From: Roseovarius sp. THAF27
Lineage (GTDB): Bacteria > Pseudomonadota > Alphaproteobacteria > Rhodobacterales > Rhodobacteraceae
Length of the DNA: 64,000 bases
Direction of reading: 5' to 3'
NCBI RefSeq assembly: GCF_009363655.1
Contig: NZ_CP045393.1
Location: 1 to 64,000 of the forward strand
This document shows positions 37,075 to 47,757 of this stretch, piece by piece (within the stretch, counting starts at the first letter, position 1; the number at the start of each line of letters is the position of its first letter). The position numbers were made by a program, and so were the translations under genes. The notes beneath the pieces were generated by a model that saw nothing but the letters and a program-made list of their open reading frames with translations, made no database searches and was not told the origin of the DNA.

Positions 37075-37995
37075 ATGGGGCGCAAGCGCAAGGGACGCGA
37101 TATTTCGGGGTGGCTTGTCGTGGACAAGCCCGCGGGCATGACCTCGACCGCGGTGGTCAACAAGGTGCGCTGGGCGTTGCAGGCCAGGAAGGCGGGCCAT
37201 GCCGGGACGCTGGACCCCGAGGCGACGGGCGTTCTGGCCGTGGCGCTGGGCGAGGCCACCAAGACCGTGCCGTTCATCACCGATGCGCTGAAATCCTATC
37301 GCTTCCTGGTGCGGCTGGGGCAGGCCACCAATACCGACGATGCCGAAGGCGAGGTCGTGGCCGAAAGCGACGCGCGCCCGAGCGACGCCGAGATCAAGGA
37401 GGCGCTGAGCGGGTTCGTGGGCGAGATCCAGCAGGTGCCGCCGAAGTTCTCGGCGGTCAAGATCGACGGCGAGCGCGCCTATAAACGCGCCCGCGACGGC
37501 GAGGATTTCGAGGTCGAGGCGCGTCCGCTGTGGGTCGAGGAGCTGTTGCTGACGGACCGGCCCGATGCCGACACGGTCGAGCTTGAGATGGTGTGCGGCA
37601 AGGGCGGTTACGTGCGGTCGATCGCACGCGACCTGGGCGAGGCGCTGGGCTGTCACGGGCATGTGGCCTCGCTGCGGCGGGTCTGGTCGGGGCCGTTCCG
37701 GGCCGAGGACGGCGTGACGCTGGAACAGGTGAACGCGCTGGCGCAGGACCCGGCGCTGGACGCCCACCTGAGGCCGCTGGAAGAGGGCTTGTGCGACCTG
37801 CCGATGGTCACCTGCAACGAGATGAGCGCGGCGCGGCTTCGGCACGGCAACCCGGCGCCGGTGATCGGCGGGTCGGTCGAGTATGGCGACGAGTGCTGGG
37901 CCGCTCTGAAAGGGCGCGCGGTGGCCGTGGGGCATTTCAAGGGGGGCGAGCTCTACCCCAGCCGGGTGTTCAACCTGGCGCCGGTGGCGCAATGA
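37075..37995 (+). CDS. truB: tRNA pseudouridine55 synthase
   Basis: The 306-residue TruB makes pseudouridine 55 in the T-loop of tRNAs. Catalytic Asp47 lies in [27 protein letters not shown] and [14 protein letters not shown] are standard motifs. Its TGA overlaps the ATG of the next gene (ATGA). Confidence 0.96.
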   Translation: MGRKRKGRDISGWLVVDKPAGMTSTAVVNKVRWALQARKAGHAGTLDPEATGVLAVALGEATKTVPFITDALKSYRFLVRLGQATNTDDAEGEVVAESDARPSDAEIKEALSGFVGEIQQVPPKFSAVKIDGERAYKRARDGEDFEVEARPLWVEELLLTDRPDADTVELEMVCGKGGYVRSIARDLGEALGCHGHVASLRRVWSGPFRAEDGVTLEQVNALAQDPALDAHLRPLEEGLCDLPMVTCNEMSAARLRHGNPAPVIGGSVEYGDECWAALKGRAVAVGHFKGGELYPSRVFNLAPVAQ

Positions 37996-38549
37996 CCCAA
38001 GCCGCGCACGACCCGGGCGGCAAGGTCCGGCTGCGCCTGCCCGACGGCGTGCTGGGTGGCGCGCGGTTTTCCGACTGCGGGCGGTATCGTCAGGCGCTGA
38101 TCCGGGACTGGACGCCGGAGGGGGCCGCGCCCCGCACCGTGCTGTTCATCGGGATGAACCCGTCGGTGGCGGATGCGGCGGCGTCGGACCCGACCTGCCA
38201 CAGGGAACTGATGTTCGCCCGCGACTGGGAATTCACCCGGTACCTGAAGGGAAACGTGCTGGACTGGCGGGCGACGTCGCCCAGGGATATCCCGCACGAT
38301 CCTGAGGTGGCGTGCAGTGGCGACAACGTGCCGGCTCTGGTCGAGATGGCGCAGGAGTCCGAGCTTGTGGTGCTGGCCTATGGCAAGCTGCACCAGCGTT
38401 TTGCCGGCGTGGTGCGCGATGCGCTGATGGCGGTCGAAGCGACCGGGCGGCCCCTGAAATGCCTGGGCCTCAACAAGGACGGATCCGCAAAGCACCCCTT
38501 GTACCTGCGCAAGGACACGCCGCTGCGGGACTTTCCGATGCCGGCGTAG
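37992..38549 (+). CDS. DUF1643 domain protein
   Basis: The 185-residue protein has the DUF1643 core [20 protein letters not shown] with [17 protein letters not shown] and [12 protein letters not shown]. Function unknown. It is translationally coupled to truB (ATGA). Its TAG stop is immediately followed by the left end of an IS481-type element, which separates it from the terminator at 39409-39438 that probably served it before insertion. Confidence 0.85.
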   Translation: MTQAAHDPGGKVRLRLPDGVLGGARFSDCGRYRQALIRDWTPEGAAPRTVLFIGMNPSVADAAASDPTCHRELMFARDWEFTRYLKGNVLDWRATSPRDIPHDPEVACSGDNVPALVEMAQESELVVLAYGKLHQRFAGVVRDALMAVEATGRPLKCLGLNKDGSAKHPLYLRKDTPLRDFPMPA

Positions 38550-38550
38550 A

Positions 38551-39381
38551 TGTGAACTCTCAGTAGTTTGTTCATCCGGTTCGGAGTTAGGCTGCAATCG
38601 CCAAACTCCAGCCGAGGACCCCGAAGGGTGAACAACCCACATCAAGGTGCACGTCTCACTGTTCATAGTCGAGAGCTTGTCGTCGCCCGCCATGCCGCAG
38701 GTCGGCCCGCCCGACAGATCGCCGAGCGCCTCGATCCGGCCCGCTCGACCGTCGCGCGGTGGCTGGCCCGTCATGGTGTCGGACGACGCGCGGCGCTCGA
38801 TCCGCCGCCACGCGTCCGGCGCTATCAGCGGGAGAGGCCGGGCGAACTGATCCATATCGACATCAAGAAGCCGGGTCGCTTCGACCGGTCGGGCCATCGC
38901 GTCACGGGGTCACGGACGAAGGGATCGAGCCGCGGCGCGGGCTGGGACCTTGTCCATGTCGCCGTCGATGACGCGACCCGGCTGGCCTATGTCGAGGTCC
39001 TGCCCGACGAGCGCAAGGGGAGCGCCACAGCCTTTTTGGGCCGCGAGCGGGCCTGGCTCGCCGCGCGCGGCATCAGGGTCGAACGGATGAGGACCGACCT
39101 CGGGCCATGCTACCGATCGCGCCTCTTCCGCCAGGTCCTCGACGCACACACCATCCGCCACATCCGGACCCGGCTCTACACGCCCAAAACCAACGGCAAG
39201 GCAGAGCGCTTCATCCAGACCCTCATCCGCGACTGGGCCTTTGGGGCGACCTACGCCTCCTCCGCTGCGCGCAACTCTGACCTGCAGCGATGGCTTGACT
39301 GGTTCAACCTTCGAAGACCACACTCAGCCCTCAATGGCCAAGCTCCGACAATGGCTCTGAACAACCTTATGAGAAGTCACA
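38551..39381 (+). mobile_element. Internally deleted IS481-family element
   Basis: The left end TGTGAACTCTCAGTAG (38551 on) and the reverse complement of the right end, TGTGACTTCTCATAAG (ending at 39381), agree at 19 of 24 bases and both run on into TTGTTCA, so they are terminal inverted repeats. At 831 bp it is shorter than the roughly 1.0-1.1 kb usual for the family. I see no clear target duplication: the right flank is GCTAGC (an NCTAGN-type site), while the left is CGTAGA. Confidence 0.8.
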
Positions 39382-39386
39382 GCTAG
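38628..39386 (+). pseudogene. IS481-type transposase, internally deleted and probably inactive
   Basis: The 252-codon frame from GTG 38628 starts NNPHQGARLTVHSRELVVAR, then jumps to RQIAERLDPARSTVARWLAR: part of the first helix-turn-helix region present in full-length relatives is missing. The rve/DDE core follows, with D in GELIHIDIKK, E in NGKAERFIQT and WLDWFNLRRPHSALNG. The second Asp motif reads MRTDLGPCYR where relatives have TDNGxAYR. The stop TAG lies just outside the right repeat. The gene is read in the same direction as DUF1643. Confidence 0.8.
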
Positions 39387-39408
39387 CCAAGCAGAGAGGC
39401 CAACGTGA

Positions 39409-39438
39409 AACGGGCGCCCCGAGGGAGCGCCCGTTTTT
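39409..39438. terminator. Intrinsic terminator between the IS element and degP
   Basis: AACGGGCGC (39409-39417) pairs with GCGCCCGTT (39427-39435) around a nine-base loop, ending in TTTTT on the + strand (39434-39438). The - strand reading ends in TTTCA, so it may also terminate degP. Confidence 0.8.
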
Positions 39439-39460
39439 CTTGTTCGATCACCTGCCGGTG

Positions 39461-40945
<1,485 letters not shown>

Positions 40946-41113
40946 GCGAGACCACTCCTTGATCGGTATTTGAAATTCGAAGGGCCTGCCGCAGCCATGC
41001 GCGGGCAGACTGTCCTGAAGACTATTTAGGCGCGCTGGGCGAGAACGCAAAATTCACAACACGATGTCACGCCCATGTGAACGTTTTGTTGACGATGACG
41101 CAAGCGCCTTGGG

Positions 41114-41311
41114 TCATGCGCCCAGCATTTTGGCGCACCAGATCAGCACGACCCCGAAGGCCAGTGCCACGAGGCCGACCAGGCGCCGCTGGTCCTGTGG
41201 CATCGCGCGCAGGGCGGCCAGCATCTGTTCCACAAGCGAAGGGGCCAGTGCGTACACCAGCCCCTCGACAATCAGCACGAGCCCGAAGGCCAGGAAGATC
41301 GTTGCGATCAA
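41114..41311 (-). CDS. DUF2065 small membrane protein
   Basis: The 65-residue protein has two hydrophobic helices (FLAFGLVLIVEGLVYALAP and VGLVALAFGVVLIWCAK) joined by a short polar loop. DUF2065 genes are typically found next to hflC and may be an accessory of the HflKC complex. Its start overlaps the hflC stop (ATGA). Confidence 0.85.
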   Translation of the reverse strand: MIATIFLAFGLVLIVEGLVYALAPSLVEQMLAALRAMPQDQRRLVGLVALAFGVVLIWCAKMLGA

Positions 41312-42435
41312 TTGGTCACGTCCTCGTTGACCGGGTTATCCTGTTCGGCCTCCTCGGCTTCGGTTTCTGCCTCTTCGTCGGCCTCCTCGGCGGCTTGCTC
41401 GCTGGCCTCTTCCTCGGCGGCCTCGGCCTCTTGCTGGGCCGCGTCCTCTTCGAGGCGCTGGCGCTCGCTTTCGGGCAGGTCCGGCGAGATTTCCGTCTCG
41501 GGCGCCATTTCGCGCAGGCGGTCGATGTCGATCTCCTCGAGCGCGACCTCGCCCAGGCCATCGGCGCGCACGGCGTCGAACATCTGGCCGAGGAATTCGC
41601 TGTTCGGCGAGAAGACGAGGGTGGAGTTCTGCTCGTTCATCGAGCGTTCGAGGGCGGCAAGCGAGCGGTAGAAGGCGAAGAACTCGGGATTGTTGCCGAA
41701 GGCCTCGGCGTAGATCCGGTTGCGCTCGGCGTCGGCCTCACCGCGGGTGATCTCGGCCTCGCGTTCGGCGTTCGACACGGTTTCCACCACGGTGCGGTCG
41801 GCGGCGGCGCGCACCCGTTGGGCGGCCTCGTTACCGCGGGCGATCTCGTCGGCGGCTTCGCGTTCGCGCTCGGCCCGCATCCGGGCGAAGGTGGCGTCGA
41901 GGTTCTGCTGCGGCAGGTTGGTCTGCTTCAGCCGGACGTCGACGATTTCGAGCCCCAGGCCGGCCGCGCTGGCGCGGGCCTGTTCGAGGATGCGCACCGC
42001 GAGGTCGCGCCGCTGCGGCGACAGGATGGTGTCGGACGTCACCTGGTCGGCACCGAGAACCTCGCGGATCTGGGCGTTGAGGACCGAGGCGAGCCGGTCT
42101 TCGGCGACGCGGGTGCCGCCGATGCCGACGGCCTGCCGGAACTGGACCACGTCGGCGATGCGGTAGCGGGTGAAGGCGTCGACCACCAGGCGGCGGTCAT
42201 CGGAGGGCGTGACCTCGATCGCGTCGGTGTCGAGCGACAGGATACGGCGGTCATAGCGCACGACCTCCTGGATGATCGGGATCTTCACGCCGAGGCCGGG
42301 CTCGTCCACGACCTTCTTGATCTGGCCGAATTGCAGCACGAGCGCCTTTTCGCGTTCGTCCACGATGTAGAGCGAGGACAGGATGCCGATGATGGCAACG
42401 GCGAGGACGGGAAGTAGCAGAGCGGATTTACGCAT
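41308..42435 (-). CDS. hflC: HflC, FtsH-modulating SPFH protein
   Basis: The 375-residue protein has an N-terminal membrane anchor (about 5-25), an SPFH/band 7 domain (DEREKALVLQFGQIKKVVDE to about 190), a coiled coil with ARMRAEREREAADEIARGNE, and a long Glu/Ala-rich tail (about 310-375) that most HflC proteins lack. With HflK it forms a periplasmic cage around FtsH. Its ATG shares one base with the hflK TGA. Confidence 0.93.
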   Translation of the reverse strand: MRKSALLLPVLAVAIIGILSSLYIVDEREKALVLQFGQIKKVVDEPGLGVKIPIIQEVVRYDRRILSLDTDAIEVTPSDDRRLVVDAFTRYRIADVVQFRQAVGIGGTRVAEDRLASVLNAQIREVLGADQVTSDTILSPQRRDLAVRILEQARASAAGLGLEIVDVRLKQTNLPQQNLDATFARMRAEREREAADEIARGNEAAQRVRAAADRTVVETVSNAEREAEITRGEADAERNRIYAEAFGNNPEFFAFYRSLAALERSMNEQNSTLVFSPNSEFLGQMFDAVRADGLGEVALEEIDIDRLREMAPETEISPDLPESERQRLEEDAAQQEAEAAEEEASEQAAEEADEEAETEAEEAEQDNPVNEDVTN

Positions 42436-43613
42436 CAGTTCGATCCTCCGTTGCCGGTCTGGTTCGAGCGGCGCAACTGGTCAAGGGGCAGGTAGGGCAG
42501 CACGCCCTCGCCCGAGGCCCCGCTGGATTCGTCGAGCAGGATCTTGTCCATCTTGCCCAGCGTGCGTTCCACCGTTTCGAGGTAGAGACGGCGCTGCGTC
42601 ACCTCGGGGGCTTCGTTGAATTCCTGGGCCACGGCGATGAAGCGGCTGGCCTCACCGATGGCTTCGTTCACCACGCGGGCGCGGTAGCCTTCGGCCTGTT
42701 CGAGCACCTGCGCGGCCTCGCCGCGGGCCTCGGCCAGAACGCGGTTGGCGTAGGCGTCGGCCTGACGCTGGAGGCGGTCGCGTTCCTGTTCGGCGGCCTG
42801 CACCTCGCGGAAGGCGTCGATCACCTCGCGCGGGGGGTCGGCGGTGTCGAGGTTGACCCGGACGATGTTGATGCCGCTGTCGTATTCGTCGAGCGTGGAC
42901 TGGATGTTTTCCCGCGCGGTGTCGGCGATGATGCCCCGGTCGCGGTTGAGGATCGGCGCGAGGTTCGTCGCCGCGATGATCTCGCGCATGACGGCCTCGG
43001 ACACGGCCTGCACGGTCAGCTGCGGGTCACGGATGTTGAACAAAAGCTTGGCGGGATCGTTGATGTTCCAGACGACCTGAAAGTCGATGTCGACGATGTT
43101 GGCGTCGGTGGTCAGCATCAGGCCGTCGCCGCCCGAAGCGCTGCCGCGCCCGCTGCCGATATTCTCGGTCCGCTCGGAGGTGACGTTCACGACCTCGGCG
43201 GTCACGAGGGGCCACGGCGCGAAGTTCAGGCCGGGATCGCCGGTGGAATAGTACTTGCCGAGAAAGAGCTCGACCGACTGTTCCTCGGGCTTGACGGTGT
43301 AGAAGCTGGCAGCCCCCCAGAGCGCGACCGCAATCAGGGCGCCGATCACGATGGTGCCGCGCCCGAAGCCGGGGCCGCCGCCGCCATCGCCGCCGCCGAC
43401 ACCGTTGCCGCGGCCCTTGCCGCCGCGCCCGCCCATCAGGACGCGCAGTTGATCCTGTCCACGGCGGACCAGTTCGTCGATTTCCGGAATCTGCGACCCG
43501 CCTTCGGGGGGCCGTCGGTTGTCATTGCCGCGGTTGCCGCGATCATCGTCGTCGCCACCGCCACGGTTGCCACCGCCGCCGCCGCCCCAGGGGCCGCCAG
43601 AATGTCCAGCCAT
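42435..43613 (-). CDS. hflK: HflK, FtsH-modulating SPFH protein
   Basis: The 392-residue partner of HflC has a very Gly/Asn/Asp-rich cytoplasmic head (about 1-90: GGPWGGGGGGNRGGGDDDDR), one membrane helix (about 95-115), then the SPFH domain and a coiled coil (AEQERDRLQRQADAYANRVL). The start at MAGHSGGPWG follows AAGGGAAGAG; an ATG six codons upstream overlaps that site. Confidence 0.94.
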   Translation of the reverse strand: MAGHSGGPWGGGGGGNRGGGDDDDRGNRGNDNRRPPEGGSQIPEIDELVRRGQDQLRVLMGGRGGKGRGNGVGGGDGGGGPGFGRGTIVIGALIAVALWGAASFYTVKPEEQSVELFLGKYYSTGDPGLNFAPWPLVTAEVVNVTSERTENIGSGRGSASGGDGLMLTTDANIVDIDFQVVWNINDPAKLLFNIRDPQLTVQAVSEAVMREIIAATNLAPILNRDRGIIADTARENIQSTLDEYDSGINIVRVNLDTADPPREVIDAFREVQAAEQERDRLQRQADAYANRVLAEARGEAAQVLEQAEGYRARVVNEAIGEASRFIAVAQEFNEAPEVTQRRLYLETVERTLGKMDKILLDESSGASGEGVLPYLPLDQLRRSNQTGNGGSN

Positions 43614-43685
43614 GTAATCTCTTCCCTTCATCCTATCGCGCAGAGCGCCATCCCTGTGTCATAACTGTGCACAACAGTCAAAAAT

Positions 43686-45140
43686 TCAACCTGTCCGCAT
43701 CGGGTCGCGCATCGTCACGATCTCTTCCGACATGGTCGGGTGCACGGCCACGGTGCGGTCGAAATCCGCCTTGGTCGCGCCCATCTTGATCGCCACGCCG
43801 GCCAGCTGGATCATTTCGCCCGCGCCCGGTGCGACGATGTGGCATCCCAGGACCCTGTCCGTATCCTTGGAGACGACCAGCTTCATCAGCACGCGGTAGG
43901 GCTGACCGGCGAAGGCGGTGCGCATGGGGCGGAACGAGGTGCAGTAGACATGCACCGGCTCCTGCTCGCGGGCCTCGTCCTCGGTCAGGCCGACCGTGCC
44001 GAATTCGGGTTGGGTAAACACCGCCGAGGGGATCAGCTTGTGATCGACCGGCGTCGGGTTGTCCTTGAACACGGTTTCCACGAAAGCCATGCCTTCGCGG
44101 ATGGCGACGGGCGTCAGGTTGACCCGGTTGGTCACGTCGCCGATGGCATAGACCGAGGGCACGGCGGTCTGGCTGTAGTCGTCGACGACGATCTCGCCGC
44201 CGCGCCCGAGTTCGATGCCGATCTCCTCCAGCCCCATGTCCTGAGTGTTGGGCGCGCGGCCGGTGGCGAAGAGAACCTTGTCGAAGACCGCTTCCTTGCC
44301 GTTGGTCGCCTTGACCCAGATCGGGCCGTCGTGGCGCTCGGGAATGTCGTGCGATTCGGGCTCGTTCGCGGGGGCACCCATGGAGGCGTCGGACGAGGTG
44401 AGCGCGCCGCTGACGCTGTGATCCTCGGAGGCGGGCGCCATGTCGACGATATTGGTGCCGAAATGCAGGTCGATGCCCTTTTCGCTCATGCCTTCGGCGA
44501 TGATGCCGCGGGCCTCTTCGTCGAAGCCGCGCAGGATCTGGGCGCCGCGGTAGTAGAGCGTGACGTCGACACCCAGACCGGCCATGACGCAGGCGAATTC
44601 ACAGGCGATATAGCCGCCGCCGACGATCAGCATGGATTTCGGCAGCGCGTCCAGGTGAAACAGGTCGTCGGAGACGATGCCGAGATGCGCGTTCGGGATC
44701 TCGGGGCGGACGGGATGGCCGCCGGTGGCGACGAGGATGTGTTTCGCGGTGACCTCTTCGCCGGTGGACAGGGTGACGGTGTTGGCGTCCTTCAGCTGCG
44801 CGCGGGCGTCGTACATGGTGACGCCGGAATTGCTGAGCAGGCTGCGATAGACGCCCTCGAGACGGTCCAGTTCGCCGTGCAGGCGGTCGCGGAAGCCGCA
44901 CCAGTCGAAGTCGCCCAGCGACATGTCCCAGCCATAGGCCCGCGCCTCGTCGGGCAGGTTGGAAAACTCGGAGGCGAAGACCATCAGCTTTTTCGGCACG
45001 CAGCCGCGGATGACGCAGGTGCCGCCATAGCGGTCTTCCTCGGCCAGGGCGACCTTGGCCCCGGTGGCGCTGGCAACGCGGGCGGCGCGCACCCCGCCGG
45101 AGCCGCCGCCGATCACGAATAGGTCGTAGTCATAGGCCAT
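43686..45140 (-). CDS. gor: Glutathione-disulfide reductase
   Basis: The 484-residue FAD enzyme has redox-active C42/C47 (GGTCVIRGCVPKK), an FAD motif VIGGGSGG near the N-terminus, and a C-terminal dimer domain ending in VHPTMSEEIVTMRDP. It is about 30 residues longer than usual: a polar Ser/Glu/His-rich stretch (PASEDHSVSGALTSSDASMG onwards, about residues 228-265) is inserted in the NADPH domain. The upstream open frame before MAYDYD belongs to rpiA antisense sequence. Confidence 0.93.
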   Translation of the reverse strand: MAYDYDLFVIGGGSGGVRAARVASATGAKVALAEEDRYGGTCVIRGCVPKKLMVFASEFSNLPDEARAYGWDMSLGDFDWCGFRDRLHGELDRLEGVYRSLLSNSGVTMYDARAQLKDANTVTLSTGEEVTAKHILVATGGHPVRPEIPNAHLGIVSDDLFHLDALPKSMLIVGGGYIACEFACVMAGLGVDVTLYYRGAQILRGFDEEARGIIAEGMSEKGIDLHFGTNIVDMAPASEDHSVSGALTSSDASMGAPANEPESHDIPERHDGPIWVKATNGKEAVFDKVLFATGRAPNTQDMGLEEIGIELGRGGEIVVDDYSQTAVPSVYAIGDVTNRVNLTPVAIREGMAFVETVFKDNPTPVDHKLIPSAVFTQPEFGTVGLTEDEAREQEPVHVYCTSFRPMRTAFAGQPYRVLMKLVVSKDTDRVLGCHIVAPGAGEMIQLAGVAIKMGATKADFDRTVAVHPTMSEEIVTMRDPMRTG

Positions 45141-45153
45141 ATGGGCGGGCCTT

Positions 45154-45942
45154 TCAGTCTTGCAGGTCGGAAAAGAGGTTGTCGGTCTCGACGAAATCGA
45201 GCCGGTCCTCGGCGACGGTGCCTTCGTTGATGTCACGCGTTTCGACCCGGCCATCGCCGTAGCCGAGGATCACCACATCGCAGATGTCGATGAAAAGGCC
45301 GTTCTCGACCACGCCGGGCATCTGGTTCAGGACCATGGAAAGCTGGTGGGCGTTGCCGATGCGGCCCAAGTGAAGGTCGAGGATGTAATTGCCCTCGTCG
45401 GTGACGAAGGGGCTGTCGCCGTTCATGCGCAGGGTGGCGTCGCGGCCGAGAACGTCCATCGAGATCAGCAACTCCTCGATCAGCGACTTGGTGGTCTGCC
45501 AGCCGAAGGGAATGACCTCTACGGGCAGGGGGAAGGCGCCGAGTTTCTCGACCTCCTTGCCGACATCGGCGATGACGATCATCTGGTCCGAGGCGGTGGC
45601 CACGATCTTTTCCTGCAACAGCGCGCCGCCGCCGCCCTTGATGAGGTTGAGATTGCCGTCGAATTCATCGGCGCCGTCGATGGTGACGTCGATCCAGCGG
45701 GCCTCGTCGAGGCTGATGACCTCGATGCCGACCTCGCGGGCGAGTTCGGCCGTGCGGGTGGAGGTGGGGATGCCGCGAATCTTGAGGCCGTCTTCGCGCA
45801 CGAGCTCGCCGAGGCAGCGCACCATCCAGGCGGCGGTGGAGCCGGTGCCGAGGCCCACGCGCATTCCGTCCTCGATATAGTCGACGGACCGCTTTGCGGC
45901 CACGAACTTGGCCTTGTCGATCGGTGACAGCTCTCCGGTCAT
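45154..45942 (-). CDS. rpiA: Ribose-5-phosphate isomerase A
   Basis: The 262-residue pentose phosphate enzyme has phosphate and active-site motifs GLGTGSTAAWMV, IDGADEFDGNLNLIKGGGGA and LLQEKIVA. The start at the second Met (MTGELSP) is better spaced from GGAGAG than the first at 45948. It is followed 13 bp later by gor. Confidence 0.95.
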   Translation of the reverse strand: MTGELSPIDKAKFVAAKRSVDYIEDGMRVGLGTGSTAAWMVRCLGELVREDGLKIRGIPTSTRTAELAREVGIEVISLDEARWIDVTIDGADEFDGNLNLIKGGGGALLQEKIVATASDQMIVIADVGKEVEKLGAFPLPVEVIPFGWQTTKSLIEELLISMDVLGRDATLRMNGDSPFVTDEGNYILDLHLGRIGNAHQLSMVLNQMPGVVENGLFIDICDVVILGYGDGRVETRDINEGTVAEDRLDFVETDNLFSDLQD

Positions 45943-46050
45943 GCGCATCTCTCCACCTGGCGGGTTTCGTCGCCCGGTTTATAGGGAGTTTGCGCGGCAG
46001 GGGCGAGGGGTCATTTCACCCCCGCCCGCAAGAGACATTAGTTAGTGCGT

Positions 46051-46179
46051 CTACTGCGCCCTGATTCCGGCAAGGTCGGGAGATACGACGGAGGGGAGGG
46101 TCGTGCCGCTTGTCGTGTTGCCGCCGAAAAAAACGATGACTCCCGCCGCCAGAAGAAGAATGAAACCAGTGGTCTGCAT
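46051..46179 (-). CDS. 42-residue single-helix membrane micropeptide
   Basis: MQTTGFILLLAAGVIVFFGG opens a 42-codon frame with one hydrophobic helix (about 6-20) and a short polar tail (NTTSGTTLPSVVSPDLAG). A very good AAGGAG site lies seven bases before the ATG. Too short for similarity judgement, but the ribosome site and helix support a real small gene. Located between rpiA and sdaA. Confidence 0.5.
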   Translation of the reverse strand: MQTTGFILLLAAGVIVFFGGNTTSGTTLPSVVSPDLAGIRAQ

Positions 46180-46377
46180 CTGCGTGCTCCTTATCTGAAG
46201 ATAACTTGCGAACCGGCAATGTGTTCCACCTTGGCGCGAGTCGGTTAAGCTAGTGTGAATCGGAGCCGGGTTTTGGCGTGGACCGTCGCGTCGAAGTCGT
46301 TTTTGCACGACGTCTTTGACCCGTGACCGCATAGAGATTACTTGGGCAGCGACGGTGAATGCCGTAGGTAAGGGCGC
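46180..46377. other. Divergent promoter region of the micropeptide and sdaA
   Basis: 198 bp without a gene. GTCGT...ACGAC (about 46297-46312) is a weak dyad, and TTGACC (about 46315) could be a -35 element for sdaA, without a convincing -10. Confidence 0.3.
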
Positions 46378-47751
46378 ATGTTTCTTTCAGTCTTCGATAT
46401 GTTCAAAGTGGGCGTCGGCCCATCCTCCTCTCACACGATGGGGCCGATGGTGGCCGCCGCGCGGTTCCTGGACGCGATGCGCGACTCGCCGTTCGAGTTT
46501 CACGGGGTGCGCGGCACCCTGCACGGCTCTTTGGCCTTTACCGGGGTCGGCCACGCGACGGACCGGGCGACGATCCTCGGCCTGGCGGGGTTCCGGCCCG
46601 AAGACTACGACGCCGAAAAGGCCGAAGCGGTGCTGGAGCAGATCCGCGACAGCCACACCGTGACGCCGCCGGGCCTGCCGGAGTTGCAGTTCAACCCGAA
46701 GGAAGACCTGCAGTTCGATTTCGGGCCCAACCTGCCCGGCCATGCCAACGGGATGATCCTGATGGCCACCGACAAGCAGGGCGACGTGATCCTGCAGGAG
46801 ACCTATTATTCGGTCGGGGGCGGTTTCGTGCTGACGGCCGACGAGCTGGCGGCGGGCAAGGACACGGACGATGGCGCGCCGGTGCCCTATCCGTTCAAGA
46901 GTGCCGCCGAAATGCTGGAGATGGCCGAGACCAGCGGCAAGACCATCGCGGAGATGAAGAAGGCCAACGAGATTTCGCGCGGCGGGTCCGAGAACCTGCG
47001 CAGCGGCGTGGCACGAATCTGGCAGGTCATGAACGATTGCATCGAGCGGGGGCTGGCGAATGACGGCATCCTGCCCGGCGGCTTGCAGGTGCGGCGCCGG
47101 TCAAAGGCGATTCACGAGGCGCTGATCGCCGAGCGGGGCACGAACCTGAACGCCCCGCACAAGATAAACGACTGGATCAGCATCTATGCCATGGCCGTCA
47201 ACGAGGAGAACGCCGCCGGCGGGCAGGTGGTGACCGCGCCCACCAATGGCGCGGCGGGTGTCGTGCCTGCGGTCATCAAGTATTGGCTGGACCACGTGCC
47301 GGGCGCCAACGAACGCGATATCGAGACCTTCCTGCTGACCGCGGCGGCCATCGGCGGGCTGGTCAAGTTCAACGCCTCGATCAGCGGCGCCGAGGCGGGA
47401 TGCCAGGCCGAGGTCGGCAGCGCCTCCGCCATGGGGGCGGCGGGGCTGGCCGCGGTGCTGGGCGGCACGCCGGCGCAGATCGAGAATGCCGCCGAGATCG
47501 CGCTGGAGCATCACCTGGGCATGACCTGCGACCCGGTGAAGGGTCTGGTGCAGGTGCCCTGCATCGAGCGCAACGGCCTGGGGGCGATCAAGGCGGTCAG
47601 CGCGGCAAGCCTCGCGTTGCGCGGAGACGGCGTCCACCTCGTGCCGCTGGATGCGTGCATCGAGACCATGCGCCAGACCGGCGCGGACATGAGCGAGCGT
47701 TACAAGGAAACCTCGCTCGGAGGCCTGGCTGTCAACGTTCCGAACTGCTGA
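46378..47751 (+). CDS. sdaA: L-serine ammonia-lyase (fused alpha/beta, Fe-S)
   Basis: The 457-residue enzyme converts L-serine to pyruvate and ammonia. The N-terminal beta domain starts [20 protein letters not shown] (substrate motif SSSHTMGP). The alpha domain carries [4Fe-4S] Cys candidates in [15 protein letters not shown] and [27 protein letters not shown] precedes the ATG. Confidence 0.95.
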   Translation: MFLSVFDMFKVGVGPSSSHTMGPMVAAARFLDAMRDSPFEFHGVRGTLHGSLAFTGVGHATDRATILGLAGFRPEDYDAEKAEAVLEQIRDSHTVTPPGLPELQFNPKEDLQFDFGPNLPGHANGMILMATDKQGDVILQETYYSVGGGFVLTADELAAGKDTDDGAPVPYPFKSAAEMLEMAETSGKTIAEMKKANEISRGGSENLRSGVARIWQVMNDCIERGLANDGILPGGLQVRRRSKAIHEALIAERGTNLNAPHKINDWISIYAMAVNEENAAGGQVVTAPTNGAAGVVPAVIKYWLDHVPGANERDIETFLLTAAAIGGLVKFNASISGAEAGCQAEVGSASAMGAAGLAAVLGGTPAQIENAAEIALEHHLGMTCDPVKGLVQVPCIERNGLGAIKAVSAASLALRGDGVHLVPLDACIETMRQTGADMSERYKETSLGGLAVNVPNC

Positions 47752-47757
47752 CCGGCC

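Noticed and set aside
38545..39390. Target-site duplication of the IS481 element
   Set aside because: Flanks CGTAGA (left) and GCTAGC (right) share only TAG in register-shifted positions; not convincing.
43740..45122. 460-codon open frame antisense to gor
   Set aside because: gor is fully supported by active-site motifs on the other strand, and the antisense product has no family features.
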